Assembly (NCBI GenBank): GCA_022701925.1
Contig: JAKONM010000309.1
Span: 1-16,994 of the forward strand
Direction of reading: 5' to 3'
DNA: 16,994 bases
Source: Microbacteriaceae bacterium
GTDB lineage: Bacteria; Actinomycetota; Actinomycetes; Actinomycetales; Microbacteriaceae
Part shown: positions 8,031-15,019 of the stretch, piece after piece
How the letters are laid out: the number at the start of each line of letters is the position of its first letter
Numbering within the stretch: the stretch's first letter is position 1
The notes under the pieces: model-generated
Seen by the model: the letters and a program-made list of their open reading frames with translations, nothing else
What the model was told of the DNA's origin: nothing
Databases searched by the model: none
Made by a program: the position numbers and the translations under genes

Positions 8031-9134
8031 CTACCAGGGCAGGGGCAGCAGGCGGGCGTGCGCGCCCGCCTGCAGGCCCGCCGCCGGCACGACGGCGAGC
8101 ACGTCGCTGGCCGCCAGCCCGCGCAGCATGTTCGGGCGGGCGGAGTCCGCGGGCTGCAGGCCCGTCGCCGTCAGCCGGCAGGGCACCAGGGAGGTGCCGC
8201 GCCAGCCCGGCAGGTCCACGGCCGCCGGAGCGGTGCGCAGGGGCTGCGGCACGGCGCCGGTGAGCCCGTCGAGCACCGGAGGCAGGAACGACAGCAGCGC
8301 GACCACGGCGGCGAGCGGGTTGCCGGGCAGGCTGAGGACGGGCCGCGGCCCCGCGCCCAGCAGCGTCGGGTGACCCGGCCGCATGGCGACCCCGTCGAAC
8401 ACCGGCTGCACGTCGCCCAGCGCCCGGCGCAGGCGGTCGGCGCTGCTGCGGCCCGTGCCGCCCACCGTCACCACCAGGTCCTCCTCGCCGGCCACGGCCG
8501 CGGCGATCGCCGCCTCGTCGTCGCCGGTGCGCATCAGCCGCAGCACCGCGCCGCCCAATCGGGAGATCGCCACCGGCAGCAGCGGCTCGAAGGCGTCGCG
8601 CACTCGGCCGGGGGCGGGACGCCCCTCGCGCACCACCTCGTCTCCCGTGAGCACCAGGACCACGGTCGGACGGCGGCGCACCCGCACGCGGTCGATGCCC
8701 GCGATGCCGAGCACCGCCGCATGGGCCGGGGAGAGCCGGGTGCCGGCGGCGGCGAGCACCGTGCCGGCCGGCGCCTCCTCGCCCGCCCGGCGGATGTGCG
8801 CCCCGGCAGGCGGTGCCTCGGCCTGCAGCACGCCGTCCCGCACCCGTCCCCGCTCGGCCGGGATCACCGCGTCGGCGCCGCTCGGCACCAGGCCGCCGGT
8901 CACGATGGCCACGGCGCCGCCCGGGCGCAGCGCGTCCGAGACCGTCCAGGGCGCGTCGCCCGCGACCGCCCAGCCGTCCATGGCGGAGGAGTCGTAGTGC
9001 GGCACCGGTCCGGGGGCGCGCACGTCCTCGGCCAGCACCGTGCCCGCCGCCGCGACCACCGCCAGCTCGTCGACGGGCAGCAGCGCCTGGTCGGCGGCGA
9101 GTGCGCGAGCGGCGTCCCAGTCCGGCGCCGTCAC
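8031..9134 (-). CDS. moeA: Molybdopterin molybdenumtransferase MoeA, divergent
   Basis: MoeA inserts molybdate into adenylylated molybdopterin to make Moco. The 367-residue protein, somewhat shorter than the roughly 400 usual, shows the domains in order: DSSAMDGWAV (48-57), TGGLVPSGADAVIP (about 79-92), the GTVLAAAGTRLSPAHAAVLG linker, TGDE (163-166), GGTG (225-228), GVAMRPGHPTLLG (about 248-260) and LPGNPLAAV (269-277), then the C-terminal beta domain. Two normally conserved loops differ: the usual YDSN after TGDE is RDAF, and the usual GGVSVGDYD-type loop reads GGTGRSSAD. The GTG start overlaps the upstream DUF6457 stop by 4 nt (GTGA), so translation is coupled. It is the last gene of mobA-DUF6457-moeA and converges on the molybdoenzyme gene. 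Confidence 0.93.
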   Translation of the reverse strand: MTAPDWDAARALAADQALLPVDELAVVAAAGTVLAEDVRAPGPVPHYDSSAMDGWAVAGDAPWTVSDALRPGGAVAIVTGGLVPSGADAVIPAERGRVRDGVLQAEAPPAGAHIRRAGEEAPAGTVLAAAGTRLSPAHAAVLGIAGIDRVRVRRRPTVVLVLTGDEVVREGRPAPGRVRDAFEPLLPVAISRLGGAVLRLMRTGDDEAAIAAAVAGEEDLVVTVGGTGRSSADRLRRALGDVQPVFDGVAMRPGHPTLLGAGPRPVLSLPGNPLAAVVALLSFLPPVLDGLTGAVPQPLRTAPAAVDLPGWRGTSLVPCRLTATGLQPADSARPNMLRGLAASDVLAVVPAAGLQAGAHARLLPLPW

Positions 9135-9379
9135 GCGGTGATCGCGCCGCGCGACGTCGCGATCGCCCGGGCGACGTCCTGCTCCGACCCGCCCGCGAGT
9201 CCGGCCGCGTAGCCCGCCAGGAACGTCGTCAGCGGAGCGGCGGGCCGCACGACGCCGTGCGCCGCCTCACCGGCCAGGCCGAGGATCGCGTCGCGCACCT
9301 GCGGCACGTCGGTCAGCCCCAGCGCCTCGGTCAGCGCGCCCCACCAGGCGTCCAGCACCGCACCCGTGTCGTCGGTCAT
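9131..9379 (-). CDS. DUF6457-type protein, 82 residues
   Basis: This short protein has the pattern I associate with DUF6457: an N-terminal helix with LDAWWGALTEALGL, then RDAILGLAGEAAHGV, the signature RPAAPLTTFLAGYAAG and an acidic-to-helical end. No function is established. In actinobacteria the domain is commonly next to, or fused with, MobA-like nucleotidyltransferases, which fits its place here. The ATG at 9379 overlaps the mobA stop (ATGA, 9376-9379), and its own TGA overlaps the moeA GTG (9131-9134). The longer frame upstream to 9586 is the antisense-free shadow of mobA and was not used. It is soluble, with no membrane helix or cysteine. A role in Moco guanylylation or handover is inferred from position only. 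Confidence 0.85.
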   Translation of the reverse strand: MTDDTGAVLDAWWGALTEALGLTDVPQVRDAILGLAGEAAHGVVRPAAPLTTFLAGYAAGLAGGSEQDVARAIATSRGAITA

Positions 9380-9981
9380 CCCCGCTCCTCCTCCTGGCCC
9401 GGCAGACCCGCTCCCGCCGCTCGGGCGTCGTCCACCGTATCGACGTCCGCGTGGAGGCCCGGCGGCAGCGGCAGCCGCGCCAGGCGCAGGCCGCCCAGCA
9501 GCGCGCGCAGGGACGTGCCGGCGGGATCGCCCAGCGCCGCGGCCGCCGCCTGCAGCGCCGGTCTGCGCACCAGGGCGAGCAGCCACTGCTCCCGGCCCCC
9601 GGGGTCGACGGCCACCACGCCGTCAGGGCCCGGATCCGCCGCCAGCAGCAGCGGCACGACGGCCGGCAGCCCGACGACGTCGACCGCCAGCAGCAGCACC
9701 CGGTCGGCGTCGGCGGGCACGGCCGCGAGGCCGGCGGCCACGGCGGCGGCGGGACCCGACAGCGGCGGGTCCTCCCGGACCACGAGCACGCCCGGCCGAT
9801 CCGTCGCCGCCCGTCGGGGCCCGACGACCACCGTCGGCAGACCGGCCAGCGCGTCGAGCGCGCGTTCGAGCAGCGTCGCACCCTCCAGCCGCAGCGCGCC
9901 CTTGTCGACGCCGCCCAGGCGCGACCCGCGCCCCCCGGTCAGCAGCACGGCGACGACGGGCATCCCGCCAGCCTGCCGCAT
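9376..9981 (-). CDS. mobA: Molybdenum cofactor guanylyltransferase MobA-like
   Basis: MobA attaches GMP from GTP to Mo-molybdopterin, giving the guanine dinucleotide cofactor that bis-MGD enzymes such as the nearby FdhF/YdeP-family protein need. The 201-residue protein has the nucleotidyltransferase fold: LTGGRGSRLGGVDK at 14-27 (GTP phosphate loop with K27), EDPPLSGPAAAVAAGL at 70-85, and the metal aspartate D101 in LAVDVVGLP. E. coli MobA has CDMP at the last site, so that loop is divergent. CTP- or ATP-using relatives (MocA) cannot be wholly excluded. The ATG at 9981 has GGAGGA about 10 nt upstream; an in-frame ATG at 9963 (MPVVAVLLTGG) is an equally good start. It is first in the minus-strand mobA-DUF6457-moeA operon. 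Confidence 0.9.
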   Translation of the reverse strand: MRQAGGMPVVAVLLTGGRGSRLGGVDKGALRLEGATLLERALDALAGLPTVVVGPRRAATDRPGVLVVREDPPLSGPAAAVAAGLAAVPADADRVLLLAVDVVGLPAVVPLLLAADPGPDGVVAVDPGGREQWLLALVRRPALQAAAAALGDPAGTSLRALLGGLRLARLPLPPGLHADVDTVDDARAAGAGLPGQEEERG

Positions 9982-10154
9982 CCGCCCGCGGTCCTCCGCC
10001 GTCCAGGAGCTCCGGGCCGCCCGGCTGCCGGTCGACCTGCATCACCGGGCACCGGCCGGTGGCGGAGGCCTGCGACTTCGCCCAGCGAGACCGAGGTGCC
10101 GCCCGCGGCCGTCAGGCCCATCAGGGCGTCGAGCACGGGCGCGGGCGCCTCGCC

Positions 10155-10190
10155 CGCGCGCCCGTGTCGAGCCCTCGACACGGGCGCGCG
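10155..10190. terminator. 16-bp perfect hairpin downstream of the aldo/keto reductase
   Basis: CGCGCGCCCGTGTCGA (10155-10170), loop GCCC, and TCGACACGGGCGCGCG (10175-10190) form a perfect 16-bp stem. It starts 4 nt after the minus-strand stop at 10195. It is the strongest hairpin in the window and almost certainly ends the reductase transcript, even though no U-tract follows. It also insulates the mobA operon just downstream on the same strand. Confidence 0.8.
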
Positions 10191-10194
10191 CCGG

Positions 10195-11199
10195 TCACCA
10201 GCGGCCGTGCACCGCCGCGCGGAAGAAGCGGTCGTACAGCCCGTGCACGCCCCGGTCGAAGTCCTCGCCGAGGGCGGGCAGCGCGCCGGCCGCGGCGTTC
10301 GACTCCGCCTGCCGCGTGTTGCGGGCGCCGGGGATCACGCTGGTGACGCCCGGCAGCTGCAGCACCCAGGCCAGCGCGGCCTGGGCGGGGGAGGCGCCCT
10401 CCGGCCCGTGCTCCGCGACCAGCGCGGAGAACTCGCGCGCGGCCTGCACGCCCTGCTCGTAGTCGACGCCCGAGAACGTCTCGCCCTGGTCGAACTGCTC
10501 GCCGTGCCGGTTGAAGCTCCGGTGGTCGTCCGCGCCGAACTCGGTCTGCTCGTCGTACTTGCCCGACAGCAGGCCCGAGGCCAGCGGCACACGGGCCAGG
10601 ATGCCCACGCCGGCCTCCTGGGCCGCGGGGAGCACCTCCTCGAGCGGCTTGAGCCGGAACGCGTTCAGGATGATCTGCACGCTGGCCACGCCGGGGCGCG
10701 CGATCGACTTCAGCGCCTGCTCCGCCTCCTCGACGGAGACGCCGTAGGCCGCGATCGCGCCCTCCTGCACCAGCGTGTCGAGGGCGTCGAAGACCCGGTC
10801 GTCGTCGAACACCGGCCCGGGCGGGCAGTGCAGCTGCACCAGGTCCAGGGTGTCCTGGCCGAGGTTCGCGCGGGAGCGGTCGGTCCACTCGCGGAAGTTC
10901 GCCAAGGTGTAGTGCTCGGGCACCTGGTCGACACGGCGGCCCATCTTCGTCGCGACCGTGACGGGGACGCCGGGGTTCGCGGCCAGGAAGGCGCCGATGA
11001 TGCGCTCGCTGCGGCCGTCGCCGTAGACGTCGGCCGTGTCGAACAGCGTCACGCCGGCCTCCACGGAGGCGTCGAGCACCGCGCGGGCGTCCTCCTCGCT
11101 GACGTCGCCCCAGCCGCCGCCCAGCTGCCAGGTGCCGAGGCCCACGGCCGACACCTCGCGTCCGGTCCGGCCCAGCACCCGTGTGGTCATCGTCGGCAT
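10195..11199 (-). CDS. Aldo/keto reductase
   Basis: Members of this NADPH-dependent TIM-barrel family reduce aldehydes and ketones. From the chosen start the protein has 334 residues. It has the catalytic tetrad D54 and Y59 (FDTADVYGDG), K85 (VATKMG) and H124 (VQLHCPP). VIPGARN near the C-terminus binds the cofactor phosphate. The start at 11199 (MPTMTTRVLG) is chosen because GGAGGGG lies 5 nt upstream. An upstream ATG at 11232 would add 11 residues (MGGTTHDGGAA) that read through this ribosome site. The substrate is unknown; the sequence resembles the general stress and perakine-reductase-like branch. It diverges from the secreted phytase-like gene and ends at a 16-bp hairpin. Confidence 0.92.
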   Translation of the reverse strand: MPTMTTRVLGRTGREVSAVGLGTWQLGGGWGDVSEEDARAVLDASVEAGVTLFDTADVYGDGRSERIIGAFLAANPGVPVTVATKMGRRVDQVPEHYTLANFREWTDRSRANLGQDTLDLVQLHCPPGPVFDDDRVFDALDTLVQEGAIAAYGVSVEEAEQALKSIARPGVASVQIILNAFRLKPLEEVLPAAQEAGVGILARVPLASGLLSGKYDEQTEFGADDHRSFNRHGEQFDQGETFSGVDYEQGVQAAREFSALVAEHGPEGASPAQAALAWVLQLPGVTSVIPGARNTRQAESNAAAGALPALGEDFDRGVHGLYDRFFRAAVHGRW

Positions 11200-11330
11200 C
11201 GCAGCCCCTCCGTCGTGAGTCGTGCCTCCCATCGTGCGGGGGAGCGCCTGAGCGTCCTGCCGGATGAACGGCCGGTGTCGGGGCTCCGCAGCGCCTGGCG
11301 GAACGGCGCCGTCGGTGTCAGCCTGCAGGC

Positions 11331-12467
11331 ATGCGCGTCCACCGCCTGCTCGTGCCCGTCCTCGCCGTCGCAGTCGCCGTGGGCGCCGCGCCGCTCGCAG
11401 CAGCAGCTCCCGCCGAGGCCCAGCGGCCGCGTCACGTCGCCGTGGAGTACCTGGGGGAGACCGAGCTGGCGCACGGCCTGCAGCTGGACGGCACGACCGT
11501 CGGCGGGCTGTCGGGCATCAGCTGGGACCGGAGGACCGGCCGCTGGCTGCTGATCAGCGACGACCGTTCCGCGATCGACCCCGCGCGCACCTACACGGCC
11601 GCGATCAGCGCGCACGAGGGCGCGGTGTCCGTGCGGCTGACCGGCACGTCCCCGCTGCGGCGGGCGGACGGGACGACCTTCCCGGCGACGAGCGCGGACG
11701 GTTCGGTCGTCGCGCCGGACCCGGAGGGGATCGCGGTGGACCCGCTCCACCGGCGCTTCGCCTGGTCCAGCGAGGGGGAGCGGGTGCTGTCGCCGCTGAC
11801 CCTCGCCGACCCCGCGGTCCGCCTGGCCCGTCCGGACGGTCGCACGGTGCGCACGCTGCCGATCGCGCCCCAGCTGCACGTGAACGCGGCCGAGGTCGGC
11901 CCGCGCCGCAACCAGACCCTGGAGGGGCTGTCGTACTCGCCCGACGGCCGCCGGCTCTTCGCCGCGATGGAGGACCCGCTGTTCCAGGACGGTCCCGTGC
12001 CGTCGGCGCAGCGCGGCGCACCGGTGCGCGTCACCGCGGTCGACACGGGGACGGGGCTGCCCGTGCGGCAGTTCGCCTACCGGCTCGACCCGCTGTTCGA
12101 GCAGGGGCCGGCCGGATCGACGAACGGCCTGAGCGACCTGGCGGCCCTCGGCGGCGACCGCTTCCTGGTGCTCGAGCGAGCGTTCACCACGCGGAACGCC
12201 GTGCGGGTCTACGAGGCCGACGCCTCCCGGGCCACGGACGTGCTGGGCCGCGACTCCCTGTCCGACGGTCGCGTGGTCGCCGCCCGGAAGCGGCTGGTGG
12301 TCGACCTGACCCGGCTCGCCGGGCTGCCCCGGCTGGACAACGTCGAGGGCATCGCGGTGGGGCCGCGCCTGAAGGACGGTCGGCGCCTGCTGGTGCTGGT
12401 CAGCGACGACAACTTCAGCGCGAGCCAGGTGACGCAGTTCATCGCCTTCGCCGCGTCCGGCATCTGA
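11331..12467 (+). CDS. Secreted esterase-like activity of phytase family protein
   Basis: The 378-residue protein begins with a Sec signal peptide: MRVHRLL, a hydrophobic core to about residue 25, and a likely cleavage near APAEA|Q30-31. The rest matches the phytase-like esterase domain, a predicted beta-propeller. Its repeated signatures are GGLSGISWD (58-66) with LISDDRS, PDPEGIAVD with WSSEGE, RNQTLEGLSYSPDG, NGLSDLAAL with FLVLER, and NVEGIAVGP with VLVSDDNFS near the C-terminus. The conserved Glu/Asp residues after these turns probably bind metal. Activity on phosphate or ester substrates is a family assumption and is not proven here. The ATG lacks a clear ribosome site; CAGCCT sits 6 nt upstream in the leaderless position but fits TANNNT poorly. 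Its stop lies 10 nt from that of the convergent VanZ-like gene. Confidence 0.9.
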   Translation: MRVHRLLVPVLAVAVAVGAAPLAAAAPAEAQRPRHVAVEYLGETELAHGLQLDGTTVGGLSGISWDRRTGRWLLISDDRSAIDPARTYTAAISAHEGAVSVRLTGTSPLRRADGTTFPATSADGSVVAPDPEGIAVDPLHRRFAWSSEGERVLSPLTLADPAVRLARPDGRTVRTLPIAPQLHVNAAEVGPRRNQTLEGLSYSPDGRRLFAAMEDPLFQDGPVPSAQRGAPVRVTAVDTGTGLPVRQFAYRLDPLFEQGPAGSTNGLSDLAALGGDRFLVLERAFTTRNAVRVYEADASRATDVLGRDSLSDGRVVAARKRLVVDLTRLAGLPRLDNVEGIAVGPRLKDGRRLLVLVSDDNFSASQVTQFIAFAASGI

Positions 12468-12477
12468 CCGTCCGGGT

Positions 12478-12978
12478 TCAACGCACCGGCTGCGGCGCCC
12501 GCAGGCCCGGGCGGGCGAGCCGCACCAGCGCGGAGCCGAGCGCCAGCACGCCCACCACCGCGCCGCCGAGCAGGCAGCCGAGCACGCTGCCGGCGCTGTT
12601 CGTCAGCAGGTCGAAGCCGTCGGGCACGCGGCCCGGGATCCACCGCTGCGCCGTCTCGACGCCGAGCGACACCGCCGGGCCCGCCAGCACGGCCAGCGGC
12701 CAGCGCGCGGGCCGCGACCCCAGCACCAGCAGCGCGCCGACGGGCACGAACATCACGCCGTTCGCCATCGACTGCACCCCGGAGTACGTCGTCGGCCAGC
12801 CGCCGCCCGGCAGGTGGCCCGCCGCGCGCAGCAGCAGGGTGCAGGCCGCCTCGGCGATCGCCGGCGGCCCGAGGGTGCCGGCCGCGACCACCGCCAGCAC
12901 GGGCACGAGGCCGAGCAGCGCGAGCGCCCGCCACGGCCGCCAGTCGGGCCCCCGTCCGCGCCCCGTCGCATCCCGCAC
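12478..12978 (-). CDS. VanZ-like family membrane protein
   Basis: The 166-residue protein has four or so predicted membrane segments, about 18-35, 74-88, 92-108 and 128-154. The VanZ-like signature runs through the third and fourth: E108, Q111, PGR at 115-117, D120, D123, N127 and G130, as in GVETAQRWIPGR and GFDLLTNSAG. VanZ gives low-level teicoplanin resistance in enterococci, but most relatives are uncharacterised and resistance should not be assumed here. The start is GTG at 12978 with GGAGGAG 6 nt upstream. An ATG 7 nt inside lies in another frame and gives an unrelated arginine-rich shadow. It diverges from the PPK2 gene across a 154-bp gap. Confidence 0.85.
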   Translation of the reverse strand: MRDATGRGRGPDWRPWRALALLGLVPVLAVVAAGTLGPPAIAEAACTLLLRAAGHLPGGGWPTTYSGVQSMANGVMFVPVGALLVLGSRPARWPLAVLAGPAVSLGVETAQRWIPGRVPDGFDLLTNSAGSVLGCLLGGAVVGVLALGSALVRLARPGLRAPQPVR

Positions 12979-13120
12979 CGGCGTCTCCTCCCCGCCGCCG
13001 GACGGCGGCCGAAGGGATCAAGCCTCCGTCGACCCGCTCGGGCCCGCCTCCGCCTCGGGGATGAGATCGCCCTGGGACCGGACGCGCGGCGGTCTCTGGC
13101 GCCTGCTCGGTGCGCGCGAA

Positions 13121-13132
13121 TAGGGTCCGGGG
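13121..13132 (+). promoter_or_regulatory. Candidate leaderless promoter -10 box of the PPK2 gene
   Basis: TAGGGT at 13121-13126 is followed by exactly 6 nt (CCGGGG) and then the ATG at 13133, the same geometry as metG. The GGGG is too close to the ATG to act as a ribosome site. No -35 box is evident. Confidence 0.55.
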
Positions 13133-13963
13133 ATGGGTGATGACGCGCCGTCGCTGCGCGATGCGCTGCAGGTGCCGGCCGGACCGGTGAGCCTCGCCGG
13201 GTTCGACACGGCCGCCAGGCCGCTGGCGCCGAAGACCTGGGACCACGACGTGCCGCAGCTGCAGGACCTGCAGGAGCGGCTGTGGGCGGAGTCGACCGCG
13301 GGCGGTCGTCGCCGCGTGCTGCTGGTGCTGCAGGGCATGGACACCGCGGGCAAGGGCGGCGTGGTCACGCACGCCGTCGGCGTGCTGGGGCCGATCGGGG
13401 TCGAGTACAGCGCGTTCAAGAAGCCGACGGAGGAGGAGCGCGCCCACGACTTCCTGTGGCGCATCCGCAAGCGGCTGCCCGGGCCCGGGAAGGTCGGCGT
13501 CTTCGACCGCTCCCACTACGAGGACGTGCTGGTCGTGCGGGTGCACGACCTGGTGCCGAAGGCGGAGTGGGAGCCGCGCTACGACCAGATCAACGCCTTC
13601 GAGCAGGAGCTGGTCGACGACGGCACCACCGTGCTGAAGGTCTTCCTGCACGTGTCGTACGACGTGCAGCGCGAGCGGCTGCTGCGTCGGCTCGAGCGGC
13701 CCGACAAGCACTGGAAGTTCAACGAGGGCGACATCGACGAGCGGGCCTCCTGGGACGAGTACCAGGTCGCCTACGCGGCGGCGCTGGAGCGCTGCAGCAC
13801 GGCGGCCGCCCCCTGGTACGTCGTGCCCGCCGACCACAAGAAGTACCGCGACTGGGCGGTGGCCGAGCTGCTGCGCGAGACGCTGCTCGATCTCGACCCG
13901 CAGCACCCCGATCCGTCGCTCGACGTGCCGCGCCTGCGCGAGCGGCTCGCCCCGCCGCACTGA
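13133..13963 (+). CDS. ppk2: PPK2-family polyphosphate:nucleotide phosphotransferase
   Basis: PPK2 enzymes move the terminal phosphate of inorganic polyphosphate onto nucleoside mono- or diphosphates, or the reverse, buffering nucleotide pools. The 276-residue single-domain protein has a P-loop GMDTAGKG at 68-75 (catalytic K74), the Walker B-like stretch FDRSHYEDVLVVRVH at 124-138, and lid residues in RRLERPDKHWKFNEGD (185-200). The length and the KFNEGDIDER lid match the short one-domain PPK2 branch. Which class (AMP, ADP or both) cannot be settled by eye. The ATG carries a leaderless-type promoter. The next gene, a LacI-type regulator, starts 49 nt after the stop but has its own -10-like box. 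Confidence 0.95.
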   Translation: MGDDAPSLRDALQVPAGPVSLAGFDTAARPLAPKTWDHDVPQLQDLQERLWAESTAGGRRRVLLVLQGMDTAGKGGVVTHAVGVLGPIGVEYSAFKKPTEEERAHDFLWRIRKRLPGPGKVGVFDRSHYEDVLVVRVHDLVPKAEWEPRYDQINAFEQELVDDGTTVLKVFLHVSYDVQRERLLRRLERPDKHWKFNEGDIDERASWDEYQVAYAAALERCSTAAAPWYVVPADHKKYRDWAVAELLRETLLDLDPQHPDPSLDVPRLRERLAPPH

Positions 13964-13998
13964 TGCGGGTTCCCGCGCGCGCACCTTCCGGCCCGTCC

Positions 13999-14004
13999 TA
14001 GGCT
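13999..14004 (+). promoter_or_regulatory. Candidate -10 box of the lacI-type gene
   Basis: TAGGCT at 13999-14004 fits TANNNT and lies 8 nt before the ATG at 14013. Transcription would begin at or 1-2 nt before the start codon. No ribosome site is present, which supports a near-leaderless mRNA separate from ppk2. Confidence 0.45.
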
Positions 14005-14012
14005 CCCCCCTG

Positions 14013-14999
14013 ATGGCGACCATCTTCGACGTGGCGCGCAGCGCGCGGGTGAGCCACCAGACCGTCTCCCGCGTGCTCAAGGGCGACCCCACGGTCGGCG
14101 CCGCCCTGCGCGAGCGCGTCGAGGTCGCGGTGGCCGAGCTGCGCTACCGGCCGAGCGCCGCCGCCCGTGCCCTGGCCAGCCGCCGCACCCGCACGCTGGG
14201 GCTGATCACGGTGGGTCAGCCCTTCTTCGGCCCCTCCAGCACCGCGCACGGCTTCAACGCCGCCGCCCGGGCGGCGGGCTGGGACGTGACCATCGAGGCG
14301 CTGGAACGCCCGGACGGCACCGACGTGCCGGAGGCCGTGGCCGCGCTGCGCTCGCGGGACGTGCAGGCGGTGGTCGTGGTCGCCCCGACGCCCGAGGTGA
14401 GCGCCGCGGTCGACGCCGCCCTGGACCACGACGTGCCCTTCGTCATGGCGGGCCGCGTGGAGGAGGGCCTGAGCGGCGTGGGCATCGACCAGGGCGCGGG
14501 CGCCGCGCTGGCGGTGGGCCACCTGGTCGGCCTGGGGCACCGCGGCATCGCCCATCTTGCGGGCCCCGCGGAGTGGCGCGACGCCCGCGACCGCGAGCGG
14601 GGGTGGCGCGACGCGCTGCAGGCGGCCGGACTGCCGGAGGGGCCGCTGGTGCGCGGCGACTGGAGCGCGGGCAGCGGGTCCGCGGCGGCCGAGGCGCTGC
14701 ACGGCTGCGGCGCGACGGCGGTGTTCTGCGCGAACGACCAGATGGCGCTGGGGCTGCTGCACGCGCTCCACCTGCGCGGAGTCCGGGTGCCCGAGGACGT
14801 CAGCGTCGTCGGCTTCGACGACATCCCGGAGGCCGCCTACTTCACGCCCGCCCTGACCACCGTGCGGCAGGACTTCGACGCGCTGGGCCGAGGTCTGCTG
14901 GCGCGGGTCGAGCAGCTGCTCGCCCCCGACCCCGAGGCGGCCGCGGACTCGCTGGCGGCGCCGCTGCTGGTGGTGCGGGCCTCCACCGCCGCGCGCTGA
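14013..14999 (+). CDS. LacI-family transcriptional regulator, probable regulator of araDA
   Basis: This 328-residue repressor-type protein starts with the LacI helix-turn-helix (IFDVARSARVSHQTVSRVL, residues 4-22). Its recognition residues are H15, Q16 and R20; E. coli LacI has Tyr-Gln at the equivalent specificity pair. The hinge helix RPSAAARALASRRT (about 49-62) carries the minor-groove motif ARALAS. The ligand domain of periplasmic-binding-protein type follows, with LGLITVG, VFCANDQMALGLL, VVGFDDIPEAAYFTP and LTTVRQDF. The ligand is unknown. L-arabinose or an arabinose-containing sugar is inferred because a perfect LacI-type palindrome lies in front of araD, 0.95 kb downstream. An unidentified gene begins immediately after its stop. 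Confidence 0.93.
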   Translation: MATIFDVARSARVSHQTVSRVLKGDPTVGAALRERVEVAVAELRYRPSAAARALASRRTRTLGLITVGQPFFGPSSTAHGFNAAARAAGWDVTIEALERPDGTDVPEAVAALRSRDVQAVVVVAPTPEVSAAVDAALDHDVPFVMAGRVEEGLSGVGIDQGAGAALAVGHLVGLGHRGIAHLAGPAEWRDARDRERGWRDALQAAGLPEGPLVRGDWSAGSGSAAAEALHGCGATAVFCANDQMALGLLHALHLRGVRVPEDVSVVGFDDIPEAAYFTPALTTVRQDFDALGRGLLARVEQLLAPDPEAAADSLAAPLLVVRASTAAR

Positions 15000-15019
15000 T
15001 CGACGACGGCCGCATCATC

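Noticed and set aside
6283..8373. Long plus-strand frame running through the molybdoenzyme and into moeA
   Set aside because: It is Arg/Gly/Pro-rich and out of frame with the conserved protein, a shadow.
9131..9586. Longer 151-residue version of the DUF6457 gene
   Set aside because: The first 69 residues are a low-complexity shadow of mobA. The ATG at 9379 overlaps the mobA stop as ATGA and begins the recognisable domain.
10195..11232. Longer 345-residue start for the aldo/keto reductase
   Set aside because: The extra 11 residues read through a clear GGAGGGG ribosome site that serves the ATG at 11199.
12478..12978. Glycopeptide resistance determinant
   Set aside because: Only a VanZ-like membrane domain is present, with no vanHAX or two-component genes. 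Most family members are not resistance genes.
15014..15014. Direct lacI-to-membrane-gene overlap start (CTG or ATC near 14996-15014)
   Set aside because: No accepted start codon lies in that frame before GTG 15020, and no ribosome site is visible.
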